From assembly GCA_018398765.1 (NCBI GenBank), contig JAHBMJ010000834.1, forward strand, positions 1-22,287: a stretch of DNA of 22,287 bases. Direction: 5' to 3'. This document shows positions 10,070 to 18,072 of this stretch, in pieces. Both the position numbers and the translations under genes were made by a program. The stretch comes from Chromera velia. Its lineage: Eukaryota; Sar; Chromeraceae. Each line of letters starts with the position of its first letter. Position 1 is the stretch's first letter. The notes below the pieces were generated by a model. That model saw only the letters and a program-made list of their open reading frames with translations, did no database searches and was not told where the DNA came from.

Positions 10070-10210
10070 TCACCTTACTACCTTATGAAGGTTAGGATAA
10101 CCGTTACCGGAAGCTTTGGCACTTTAACCCTAACTTAGTAACCGTAAATTGGTAACCCGGGCCGTTACTCAGCCGGTCGGTAACCAAACTAAAAGAGTAA
10201 CTCTTAAGAC
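10070..10210. repeat. Cluster of GTAAC/GTTAC palindromic motifs
   Basis: Within about 140 bp there are at least six GTAAC or GTTAC motifs, including GGTAACC and AGAGTAACTCT. Related ATAACCGTTAT copies lie at about 9590-9650. The role is unknown; it may be a decayed transposon end. Confidence 0.4.
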
Positions 10211-10384
10211 CTCATCCTAGTAGCCTTTTAGCTTACAATGCCTTACACTAGTAGGCTTTAAACCATTAACCTGCCTAAATAATAAATATTACTCAAAATA
10301 GCTCATTAGTGAGAAATCCCATACTACTTCATTATATCCCTCGAAGGACCCTCTCAAATTTAGCCCCTCAAATTGGGCTTCAAT

Positions 10385-10510
10385 ACTCATTGGGCATAGA
10401 CACATCCCTCTCAATCTAGCTTTCAATACCCATCGGACACACGTACATCCTTCTCCATCGAACATACGTACATCCGTCTTCATTGAACACATACACATCC
10501 TTCTTAAAGA
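10385..10510. repeat. Degenerate 25-bp tandem repeat
   Basis: Units of about 25 bp resembling CACACGTACATCCTTCTCCA recur at least three times, with older diverged units to the left. Nearby DNA from 9904 to 10660 shows nothing else convincing. Confidence 0.5.
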
Positions 10511-10667
10511 TTGATATATCCATCAAACGCATACACGCCTGCAACCATGCGCCCTTTTCTCCCTATACGATTCTATCTCACACCGTAATACGCACTCTGT
10601 ACCTCTTCATTCGTCCTTCTTATTCTTTTGCTTCGATTTGAGTCAGACTTTATAAAAAATAAGTAGA

Positions 10668-10897
10668 TTACAACAACCAAGTCAAACTCCAGAAGACAGA
10701 CGGCATGGCGATGAGGACGCGCATTTCACTGTATTTTATGATGTGACTGGAGCATACTCTGGCGATGGAGGAGAAATTAAAAAGAAAAGGCGGAGAAACA
10801 CGGGTTTTGGTTTCTGTCCAGAAGGATCGAGTGCACTGAATCACCGTCACCAAGTCGGCTATTCGTTGTGACGAAAAGATGGCACCCCCGAAGAACA
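10668..10897 (-). CDS. Candidate minus-strand exon
   Basis: A minus-strand frame of roughly 75-80 residues ends in TAA at 10668-10670. It contains IADLVTVIQCTRSFWTETK and a hydrophobic C terminus (MPSVFWSLTWLL). No start codon or partner exon is established. The 10898-11189 interval to its right shows nothing convincing. Confidence 0.2.
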
Positions 10898-11189
10898 GAA
10901 GACCGGGGCAATCTCATGTAACATCTCCTTTATTAATGACCTAATCCAGCTCGATCGTTCATCTTCCATATGACAGAGAGATACTCATTGCATATTATCT
11001 ACAGCCAGTCAAACCACACATTTCCAGTTGATATAAAAACAGACACACAAAGTGAAGACCGACAAAAAATTGAAAGTTTCACCTCAAAACCCTTCTACCC
11101 CCGAACGAACAATTCATCTGTCCCAACGAGCGTCATGCAATGCCATGCTCAACATCTTCACGAATATAGATAATTAAGAAGTCCTTTCT

Positions 11190-11393
11190 CTATAAAAAGT
11201 GTTCCCGAGGGCCGTGGGACCTCCACCTGCTCCTAAAGGAGGGGAAGGGGGGGTTTCTCGGCCGGCCGATAGGCTCAACAATGTCTCCAAGTCGGTGGGG
11301 ATGATCGCCAACACTGCCGCCGCCATGGGCCGCCCCACCGAAGAGCTGTTGACGCGTGAGGCTGCCGTCTCCAGAAGATCGGACGTTCAGCTC
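11190..11393 (-). CDS. Exon 2 of a candidate secreted small protein (minus strand)
   Basis: On the minus strand a long CTT-rich tract leads to GCATGCAG, then a phase-0 frame of 67 codons to TAG at 11190-11192. It joins in phase to the signal-peptide exon at 12107-12172, giving an 89-residue Gly/Pro/Arg-rich product. The + strand of the same DNA also has an open frame with higher GC at third positions (RPTEELLTREAAVSRRSD), so the coding strand is in doubt. Confidence 0.35.
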   Translation of the reverse strand, partial: ELNVRSSGDGSLTRQQLFGGAAHGGGSVGDHPHRLGDIVEPIGRPRNPPFPSFRSRWRSHGPREHFL

Positions 11394-11405
11394 CTGCATG
11401 CAAAC

Positions 11406-11437
11406 AGAAAAAGAAGAAGAAGAAGAAGAAAAAGAAG
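11406..11437 (+). repeat. (AAG)n tract
   Basis: A run of AAG/AAAAG units. Read from the minus strand it would be the pyrimidine tract of the acceptor at 11394-11395. Confidence 0.8.
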
Positions 11438-11524
11438 AAATGGAATTAGTGCAGGCGCAAAATGTGTATGAGATGAAAGATTCATGAAAGAGTAAATGTA
11501 TGTAAGAAGGAAGAAAGAGTGTTT

Positions 11525-11984
11525 ACGTATGCGGGGGCAAGTGGGGTGCTTTTTGCCCCCTTAAAGCGGCGCATTTCCATAAAAAACTCGTTCTCATAAT
11601 TTATAAGGAGTTAGAAGCTGAAACTTTGTGTAAGAAGACGTTGTAACGATAAAAAAAGAACTATGGAACAGATTATTTATATCATTTTTAAAAACATAGG
11701 CTACCATACATTTTTTTTTATTTTTGGGCCATTTTTTAACGGTTCCTAATAGTAAGAAAAACGGTATAAAACTCAGAAAATTTGTATAGCAGCCTATGTT
11801 TCTAGAAATGATATAAGAAATCTGTTCTATAGTTCTTGTTCTATCGTTATAACGTCTTCTTACACAAAGTTTCAGCTTCTAATTCTTTACCAATTATGAG
11901 AACGAGTCTTTTGTGGAAAAGCGCCGGTCTCCTATGCAGAGGGGGGGGTAAAAAGCATCCCACTCGCCCCTGGCATGCGTATAC
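11525..11984. mobile_element. Foldback (long inverted repeat) element
   Basis: The two halves of this roughly 460-bp region are inverse complements over about 200 bases each with some mismatches. For example, GAAACTTTGTGTAAGAAGAC on the left matches GTCTTCTTACACAAAGTTTC on the right. The outer ends share (A/G)AGTGGG(G/A)TGCTTTTT. The T-rich centre at about 11710-11760 forms the loop. No target duplication and no ORF were seen. It would be a non-autonomous TIR/foldback transposon. Confidence 0.8.
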
Positions 11985-12058
11985 AGATTGGAAGAGCCAT
12001 TGAATGGACACGGAGGAGATGGGGGGGGAGCTGGATACAGAGGAGGGGCATTAGAAAT

Positions 12059-12220
12059 TAGAAGGGCACAACCGAATGGAGAGAGACACAACAAGAAGCA
12101 ACTGACATTCGAAGGTTGACCAAAGCTAACTCCCGCAAGAGCAAAGCAAAGAGCAGTTCTGAGGAGTTTCATCTTCGTGAACAAAGAAGAGACCGGAGCT
12201 CAGAAGAGATGGAAAGAACT
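12059..12220 (+). CDS. Candidate + strand exon rich in Lys/Arg/Ser/Glu
   Basis: The + strand is open from just after a TAG at about 12056-12058 and reads as a highly charged, helical sequence (TDIRRLTKANSRKSKAKSS, then EQRRDRSSEEMERT). It ends at a GTAGGA that could be a donor. It is antisense to the candidate signal-peptide exon at 12107-12172, so only one of the two is likely real. Confidence 0.3.
12107..12172 (-). CDS. Exon 1 of a candidate secreted protein: signal peptide
   Basis: The minus-strand ATG at 12172 starts 22 codons, MKLLRTALCFALAGVSFGQ and three more, followed by GTCAGT. This is a textbook signal peptide: basic start, hydrophobic core, small residues at the cleavage region. 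The phase matches the exon at 11190-11393. The intron between them would carry the foldback element. Hydrophobic frames can arise antisense to Lys/Glu-rich coding DNA, which is the main doubt. Confidence 0.35.
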
Positions 12221-12245
12221 GTAGGACGTGTTCTCTCTTTTTTAG

Positions 12246-12354
12246 AAACGTGCTTTGAAGATTGATGAAATTATCGAAAAGAGTAAAGAACAATTTGACA
12301 GGAGAACACTGGCACTATTCTATGCCGCTCTGAGTGGACAAAGTGGATTGACAG
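12246..12354 (+). CDS. Candidate orphan + strand exon
   Basis: After a TTCTCTCTTTTTTAG acceptor the + strand encodes KRALKIDEIIEKSKEQFDRR, then TLALFYAALSGQSGLT, before a GTTTGG donor; reading through instead stops at TAG 12378-12380. It looks like genuine helical protein. The open exon 5' of it is separated by only 25 bases, too short for an ordinary intron here. Confidence 0.35.
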
Positions 12355-12468
12355 GTTTGGATATAGAAAACTGCGTATAGGCGCAAGGAATCAACCCAAA
12401 AATGGTGACTGGGCTTAGGCCCCTAAGCATGCCTAGCATTTGCATCTAATAAAAACGACCACAAAGTA

Positions 12469-12695
12469 ACCTCCCTGAACCTAAGTGCCACTTGAAAAAA
12501 TATAATCAAGATCATCTCTATCTGCGGCATCGTTTTTCAAGAGACCGTCCATGCTTGCGGTGTACACGGTCAAGACACCTTCCAGATATGCGGCCTTGGC
12601 TTTCAAGACACCATAAATGATACGTAGGCACAGACTTTCAAGCTTATCCAAAAATGCGGCTTCAACTTTCAAGTGGTAGTTAGGTTTAGGGAGGT
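12469..12695. mobile_element. TIR element with perfect 10-bp target duplication, internally repetitive
   Basis: The 227-bp unit begins ACCTCCCTGAACCTAA and ends with the near-perfect inverse; the roughly 28-bp terminal inverted repeats have a few mismatches. Both flanks carry the identical 10-mer CCACAAAGTA (12459-12468 and 12696-12705). A duplication of 9-10 bp suggests a Mutator-like (MULE) origin. Inside, minus-strand CTTGAAAG...GCCGCAT units recur with a period near 33 bp. No transposase is present. Confidence 0.85.
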
Positions 12696-12705
12696 CCACA
12701 AAGTA

Positions 12706-13649
12706 AAATATATATAAAAAAAAAAAAATCAACCCGAAAATTAATCCAAAATGCATGCATGCAAGAGATGGAGCTAGCTAGCTGCGCGCAACGGAAGTGC
12801 ATGTCAGAATGCAATATCGCAACATGCATGCAGCCGCGCGTGTAACAAAGCCTGTATAGCTACATGTTGCGTAGCACATACAGGCGTTGCATGCGCTACT
12901 GAGCGCGAGGTAATGCAATGTAAGGGTCTAAGTCCATGTGCATACGTATGCGCACGTATGCGCACGTATACTCAGCACTGTCAGGTGTTACTGGATGTTA
13001 CTGAGGAGTCTGAGTTCTAAACTAAGGTATGTAACAACAATATAATACAATACAATACAATACAATATGAAAAGGGGATAAATTTCCGATAAAAAGATCA
13101 TGATACATCATAATACAACTTTGAAGTTAGACTGTTACATTATTGTTACTACTTAAACTTCAAAAAATATTGAACGAATTTATTTAATTAAAATTTAATA
13201 AGTATCACTATAAAAATTATGGTTAAAGAAAAACATCTAGAATAATTCAAAAGTTATTTTCCAGTTAGAGCTACAACATCTAGCAGAATATCGATCACTG
13301 TCACCATTTTATTTACCATAATTTATTATAAAAAATCACTATGTAGAAAGTGTATACTGGAAAAACGCTTCGATATATTTTTTACTTATGTAAAAATCTG
13401 AACAAATTTCAACAACAAAGTTAAACCTTGTTTTATCCTATCATATCCTATATATCTTATGTATAATTGAACTTACTCCTGTTATATATGTAGATTAATG
13501 CTATACAATTATAAAATGACCTGCGAATATTGCTAGGAATGTTAGCTAAGCTTGTAGGCTTAGTACAAGAATGTATGGTAGGTAGACGTCTTATTAAGCT
13601 GCGATTTGACGCATTGATTGATCAATACTTTTTCAAATTATTCGATTCT
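12706..13649. other. AT-rich noncoding DNA with ATGC palindromes and (TACAA)n
   Basis: From 12750 to 12970 there are repeated GCATGC and GCGCGC blocks, and a 34-base strictly alternating purine-pyrimidine run at 12938-12971. A (TACAA)n microsatellite lies at about 13044-13067. The rest is very AT-rich. A + strand open frame starting at 13530 overlaps the end of the minus-strand gene and was not accepted. Confidence 0.6.
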
Positions 13650-13872
13650 CTACCCCGTTTCCCCACCGTCTCCCTGATCTGGCCAGGGTATCTGTACCAT
13701 GTGAGGCACAAGGAATGCCGAAGCAGGGATCGCCAGGAGAAACAATGGAGGGCCGAGCAGAGGCACTGCTGAGATGAGCATCCACGCGGCAGTGAACGGC
13801 AGCACCAGATCCAGATTCGCTCTCTGGAGCTTCACCATCCGATTAAACTCCCCTCGTTGCTGCTTGAACAGC
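13650..13872 (-). CDS. Terminal exon: LETM1-like membrane segment
   Basis: Starts after CTCTGCAG completing a split Arg codon; stop TAG at 13650-13652. It encodes 73 residues: a basic amphipathic helix (LFKQQRGEFNRMVKLQR), then a long hydrophobic hairpin containing AAWMLISAVPLLGPPLF, then VPHM and a short acidic tail. Confidence 0.75.
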
Positions 13873-15020
13873 CTGCAGAGATTCAAGGTGAAGCGCCCTT
13901 ATTTTTGGATCTTGTGGATGCATACCAAGTAGACTCCTCTCCCCTTGGGAGTGCCCCCTAAACTTAGTCTGCAGCTAGCTCCATTGCAGCTAACGGCGAG
14001 AAGAGTTTGCAGCGGCTGGCAAGAAACTCCAACTGCAGTGCTCACCCACCATGCATAGACCGCACATTCGACGTACACACACTCTAGCTCCCATCTTGTC
14101 CCTTGCCCTTTCATCCCCACCCAAGCAAGCACACGTTGAATCAGTGCATAAGCAAGCTGCCTGCCCACCTGCAGAAGAGAGGATCCAGAACATCTGCATT
14201 GACGAAGAAAGCCGATCTCCAGACGTTCAAGAGCCGAAAGAGCATATTCGTGCACACAGGAAAAAAGAACGAGACCGTGGCTGCTCCCCCCGCAACCAGG
14301 GGACCTGCACACATCCAGACATGCAGCCAGCCAGTCAGTCAGTCAGTCAGTCAGTCAGTCAGTCAGGGAGTGTGGAGGAGTGAATTAGTCAGTACTGGTC
14401 GAATCGGTTAAGTCTGCATGGGATCGACATGACTGTGAATATCAAACGAATAACCGCTTACACACACACACAGAGGGGGGGAGGGGGAGAGGGAGAGAGA
14501 GGGTTTCACCCCGCTTTTTGCTCTGCAGATCGCGGAGGTTTAGCTCATCTCGGCTGGGGCAAGCAGCAGCGGGGGGGGGGAGGCATGAATAAACTCAAGC
14601 TCCTCCCTGACATACACAAGCAGCAAGGATTGATTTCACAACCAAATGCAGAGTTCTTTCCGAGAGGATCGCTTCGACAGGTTCGGTCCACCATCACATA
14701 CCGACAGATATGGATATGAGTGGAGTTATGTGTGTTTCTATGCAACGACTTTGGACAAAAGCAGAACCTTACACACCGATACAGTGAGTGCAGGTATGTG
14801 TGTTTCTATGCAACGACTTTGGACAAAAGCAGAACCGCATGCTTGCGATCAAGACTGCCCCCTCACCTGTAAATAGAGTCAGCGCTGCAGCGCGAGCGAT
14901 AGCAGTGGCCAGAGATACCAGGCCCTTCCCCGGTAGAACCGCCAGGAAACAGAGAAGGAGGGAAAAGAGAAGCGTTGCCCGAAGCTTCCTCCAAATCTGC
15001 ACGTATGTACCACAGCAGGC

Positions 15021-15054
<34 letters not shown>

Positions 15055-15150
15055 TGTGGTTTGTTTCCCTCCTCTTCTTCGTGACAGACAGGCAGACAGA
15101 CTATATGTTTCTTCTTCTTCTCCACAGACAGACAGACACACACGCACACA

Positions 15151-15186
<36 letters not shown>

Positions 15187-15290
15187 TAGACAGACAGATA
15201 GATAGACAGACTATATCGTCTTTTCTTCACAGACAGACAGACAGACAGACAGACTTTATGCTTTCTTCTTCTCCCTCTTTTTCTTCATGA

Positions 15291-15324
<34 letters not shown>

Positions 15325-18072
15325 TATATCGTCTTTTCTTTCCTTTTTCTCTTCCTTCAGACACAAGACTATATTAGACAGACAGACAGACAGACAGACA
15401 GAACCTTGAGGCAGGCGGGCGGTCTTCTCAAAAACTTACGAACAATATGAAAACACATCATCAAAAGAAATCAAAAAGAAAACAGACGATTGAAAAGAAA
15501 TTGCGAGAAACAAAAGGAAGCACGGAGATCAAGAAAACACAAGGGAAAGAAAAGGAAAGGAAAGCAAAGCAACGAACCCTCTGTAAAAGGAAGATGAGAC
15601 TGCGGTCGTGTCGGGGAAATGCCGCAAGGCGGGAGTGAACCTCAGGGTGATGAAGCTCAAGGACATGCATAAACGCGGTGTCCAGACTGAATCCTGCACC
15701 GCAGCACAACAAAACACAGCAGAGCAGGGCACGAATGGGCTGAGGAGGCGTACTTTGTGAGATGTTCACATTCGCGTCTGTCCATTCACTCACCCTCTGT
15801 GCCCAAGCGACCCTGACTAGGTGACTGACTGAATGAATAAAAGCATTGATGCATAGACCCATCGATTGCTATATCTTTCACAGGAAAGAGGACAGAAAAA
15901 CTTATATCTCGATTGAATCCAGCGAGAACCCTTCCTTCCCCGCAAAGACAGGCTAGCGCTACACTCACTGTGGAAGTCTCGGACCCATCACACAAACAAA
16001 CGGACCAACTTTTTGAAGGCACTTACCCACTGACCGATGAGAGAGACAGCAAGACCTGGAAGCTGATCCATGATCATTCTGAGGAGACTTGCTGCAGGAA
16101 GGAAATAAGCAAAACGTGACAGTGCAAAAAAGAAAAAATCTGGGAACAGGTCAACGTTGGAACAACGGGGGGTAGACTGGCTTTCTGTTTTTTGACATGA
16201 GCGCGCTTTCTTCATGCGGGAAACTCGGCTACTTCTTCAATCAAGCAGGCAGACAGGAAGAAAGACAGGGAGGGAGGATCCCCACACGACACCCCCGCAG
16301 AAAATAAAAAGAGGTGATTTCTTTTGACCGACGTCTGGTCAAATTGGTGCATCAAGAAAAAAACATGCTAGTGCTACCAAAGAGAGATGCCGTTGGGAAG
16401 ACAAAAGCAGATTGGATTAAAAGGCAAATTACCACATGGAGAGCGGGAAGCCTCCTTTGTCATTCAATCTTTCTCAACCGAAGGGAAAGACAGACGGACC
16501 CGAAACTTTCGACAGAGACCCCGTCAGTTTCAATGCGTTCCCGGTGATCAGGTCTATCAACTGGAAAACTAGGGCTGCATATGTTCAAGCAAAGAGGCGT
16601 CCAGGGTACAACGAAGAGAAACGCACCCATGATGAAAAATTGCCAGTGTCATGAAAGAGTCCGCACAACGGAAAAGCCCGCACAGTGCAGAAGTGGTCAC
16701 GAAGAACTCTTTGTCGGCCGACACATGTAAAAAGTGCGCCATCTTCAGAGATCAGAAGCCAAGAGAAGGTAGGAGATCAAAAGAGAAAGAAAAGTAGACG
16801 GAACAGACGGACAGACCGCAATCCCAGCAAGAAAAGGGCCACGCAAGAGATTCAAAAGGACAGCCACACGAAAGGAACGGACAAACAGGAAGGCAGAAAA
16901 GGCGAGAAAGAGCAAGGAAGGAGAGCGGGGCAACTGGAATCTATTGACGCTTTTACGCACCCAATCAGCTATTTAATTGAAACACGAACAAGCAGATCTC
17001 TTTGTCCTCCAGATTTCGCACTTGCAGGAAAAGAAAAAAGGGCAGATGTGCACAGAGGCACCGGCATCACATGAATCCCCACTGGCTGACCGAATGGAAA
17101 TGTCAGAAGACTCGAAACACCTGCGCACACACAGGGAAGCACGTCGTTCGATCGACCGATCGATTCGACAAACAGAGCCCAGTCAAGTGCTCCAGTCCAT
17201 AAAGAGGAACTGACAAGCGGTACAATCAGGAGAAGAGCAGACGGGAAACGAAGCTCACACCAACTCGGGGGTCTTCGGGATTCTGGACGATTTCACATAA
17301 AGAAAACAACGTTCGCTTTGCCTCTCAACTATTTCCAAGGCCGTCCGACAAGAGAGAGCACAGTCAGTACGCACCTGGCCCGCCCAACCCTTCATTCCAC
17401 CCCCAGCTACTCAGACAGATCTGCATGAGGTCACACTAGAGTAAGGAAAGCCGGGAGACGGACCTATTGTCAAGCACAGCATCCAGAAGACCGTGTGCCA
17501 GCACCTGTAGTAGTCCGTGCGGATCTTTTCTGTTGTGAACACGACCTTCACACCTCTCACGACAGACCCTAAAGAGATGAAAATCTTCTCATAGTCTCTT
17601 TCCCCGGCCTGCTTCAGAGCAGCCCGGAAGGCCGCTACGACAGCCCTCTGCACGTCCACCACCACCTTCTTCAAGTCTTTTGAATCCATCAAGATAGACC
17701 GCCACACGTGCACAGTGAAGAAGTTTGCGGCAACCAGCAAATGTAGACGGACTGACGGACCGCAGCTGACGTGCTACACAAACAGCTACTGGTTCGAGAA
17801 CAGGCCCCTCTCGATGGGATGCTATCACGCTACCTTAATTGGCAGAGACTGTCAAATCACCAAGCGCAAGCACATTAAAGCAGTGCCGCGTTGAAAGGTG
17901 GAGACAAGGAGAACGACTTGAGTGGAGACTTTCTTTCACGGGCCGAGTCGTTGTTGCATTTTGATGCGAGCAACTGATCGAAGAGAACAGCAACACACAG
18001 CTCGAAGGTTTGAGGGTTGAAGAAGGTGCAAGGACCCAATACACCTGCTGACTTTTGCACAGAATCTGCCAT
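13650..18072 (-). CDS. Multi-exon membrane protein gene, possibly LETM1-like
   Basis: On the minus strand these exons join in phase: 17492-17773 (or 17765), 17375-17420, 16027-16091, 15601-15693 (or 15641-15693), 14867-14996, 14169-14304 and 13650-13872, about 320 residues. A possible first exon lies at 17875-18072. The C-terminal half has at least three hydrophobic segments. The last exon has basic residues, then LDLVLPF, a hydrophobic run with PLLGPPLF, and FLVPHM, which recalls the membrane segment of LETM1 proteins of the mitochondrial inner membrane (DLxRLVPF...P...LLP). The C-terminal matrix domain of LETM1 is absent. The membrane nature is clear; the family is tentative. Confidence 0.6.
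14169..14304 (-). CDS. Exon: second hydrophobic segment
   Basis: Between GTGTGCAG and GTGGGC, phase 1 in and phase 2 out, matching both neighbours. It encodes 44 complete codons with a hydrophobic run and aromatic residues (ATVSFFFPVCTNMLFRLLN) ending ADVLDPLFC. Intron 13873-14168 is unremarkable. Confidence 0.75.
14327..14510. repeat. (CAGT)n, (CA)n and G-rich simple repeats in intron 14305-14866
   Basis: CAGT units lie at about 14327-14366, then a short CA run and GGGGGAG-rich DNA at 14459-14510. They are intronic to the minus-strand gene. Confidence 0.85.
14727..14836. repeat. Perfect 42-bp direct repeat, 68-bp period
   Basis: The 42 bases at 14727-14768 (TATGTGTGTTTCTATGCAAC...) recur without mismatch at 14795-14836. 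They are separated by 26 unrelated bases. This is a recent local duplication inside an intron. Confidence 0.9.
14867..14996 (-). CDS. Exon: first strong transmembrane segment
   Basis: Between ACGTGCAG and GTGAGG, phase 0 in and phase 1 out. It encodes 43 codons with WRKLR, then LLFSLLLCFLAVLPGKG and a second Ala/Leu-rich stretch (ATAIARAAALTLFT). Basic residues before the helix suggest a membrane anchor. Confidence 0.75.
15016..15402. repeat. (GACA)n blocks interleaved with a recurring pyrimidine-rich unit
   Basis: At least six GACA/CAGA runs alternate with spacers, several of which read GACTATAT followed by CTTTTCTT- or TTCTTCTTC-like pyrimidines. A (CA)n(GA)n run lies at about 15138-15188. 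Read on the minus (sense) strand these are TCTG and CT tracts inside an intron. Confidence 0.9.
15601..15693 (-). CDS. Exon: DSVWTPRLCMSLSF segment
   Basis: Starts after GGTGCAG in phase 0, in frame with the upstream exon. With the donor GTCTCA it is 31 codons in phase 0, fitting the next exon's canonical acceptor. The alternative donor GTTCAC at 15640 leaves phase 2, which would force a poor acceptor downstream. The right border is firm, the left border is not. Confidence 0.5.
16027..16091 (-). CDS. Exon: SLLRMIMDQLPGLAVSLIGQW
   Basis: A strong pyrimidine tract and CCTGCAG acceptor, and a perfect GTAAGT donor. Two bases complete a split Ala codon, followed by 21 hydrophobic or amphipathic codons. 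Among the best defined exons of this gene. Confidence 0.75.
16092..17374. other. Long intron of the minus-strand gene, purine-rich on +
   Basis: This is about three times longer than its other introns, so a further exon may be hidden. The + strand is strongly purine-rich and gives highly basic open frames, read here as intron composition. Fragments resembling C2H2 zinc-finger linkers occur on the + strand at about 16620-16745. Confidence 0.5.
17375..17420 (-). CDS. Short exon: ICLSSWGWNEGLGGP
   Basis: A 46-base exon between CATGCAG and GTGCGT. Only phase 0 is open, and its phase-1 end matches the next exon. Confidence 0.6.
17492..17773 (-). CDS. Exon: amphipathic and hydrophobic N-terminal region
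   Basis: The minus strand is open from TTGTGTAG (or CGTCAG, giving an end at 17765) to GTCTTC, phase 0. It encodes VRLHLLVAANFFTVHVWRS, then an alternating charged-hydrophobic helix (DLKKVVVDVQRAVVAAF), then EKIFISLGSVVRGVKVVF. The donor is weaker than usual but leaves the required phase. Confidence 0.6.
17875..18072 (-). CDS. Candidate first coding exon
   Basis: The minus-strand ATG at 18072 opens MADSVQKSAGVLGPCTFF, followed by ELCVAVLFDQLLASK. The frame stops at 17875-17877, so a donor must lie before it. Three GTC-type donors all leave phase 2 and would all fit an acceptor at 17766-17767, so the end cannot be fixed. The ATG is itself preceded by a TGTAG that could be an acceptor. Confidence 0.4.
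   Translation of the reverse strand: MADSVQKSAGVLGPCTFFNPQTFELCVAVLFDQLLASKCNNDSARERKSPLKSFSLSPPFNAALL

Noticed and set aside
13530-13772. + strand open frame beginning MLGMLAKLVGLVQ
   Set aside because: It overlaps the well-supported minus-strand terminal exon, and its first half lies in AT-rich DNA without splice support.
14769-15230. Long minus-strand open frame of Cys-Val-Ser-Leu repeats
   Set aside because: Only 14867-14996 is accepted as exon; the rest is a translation of GACA/CA repeats.
16685-17074. + strand 129-codon basic open frame
   Set aside because: Composition is that of purine-rich intron DNA (Lys/Arg/Glu/Gln); no splice or homology support.
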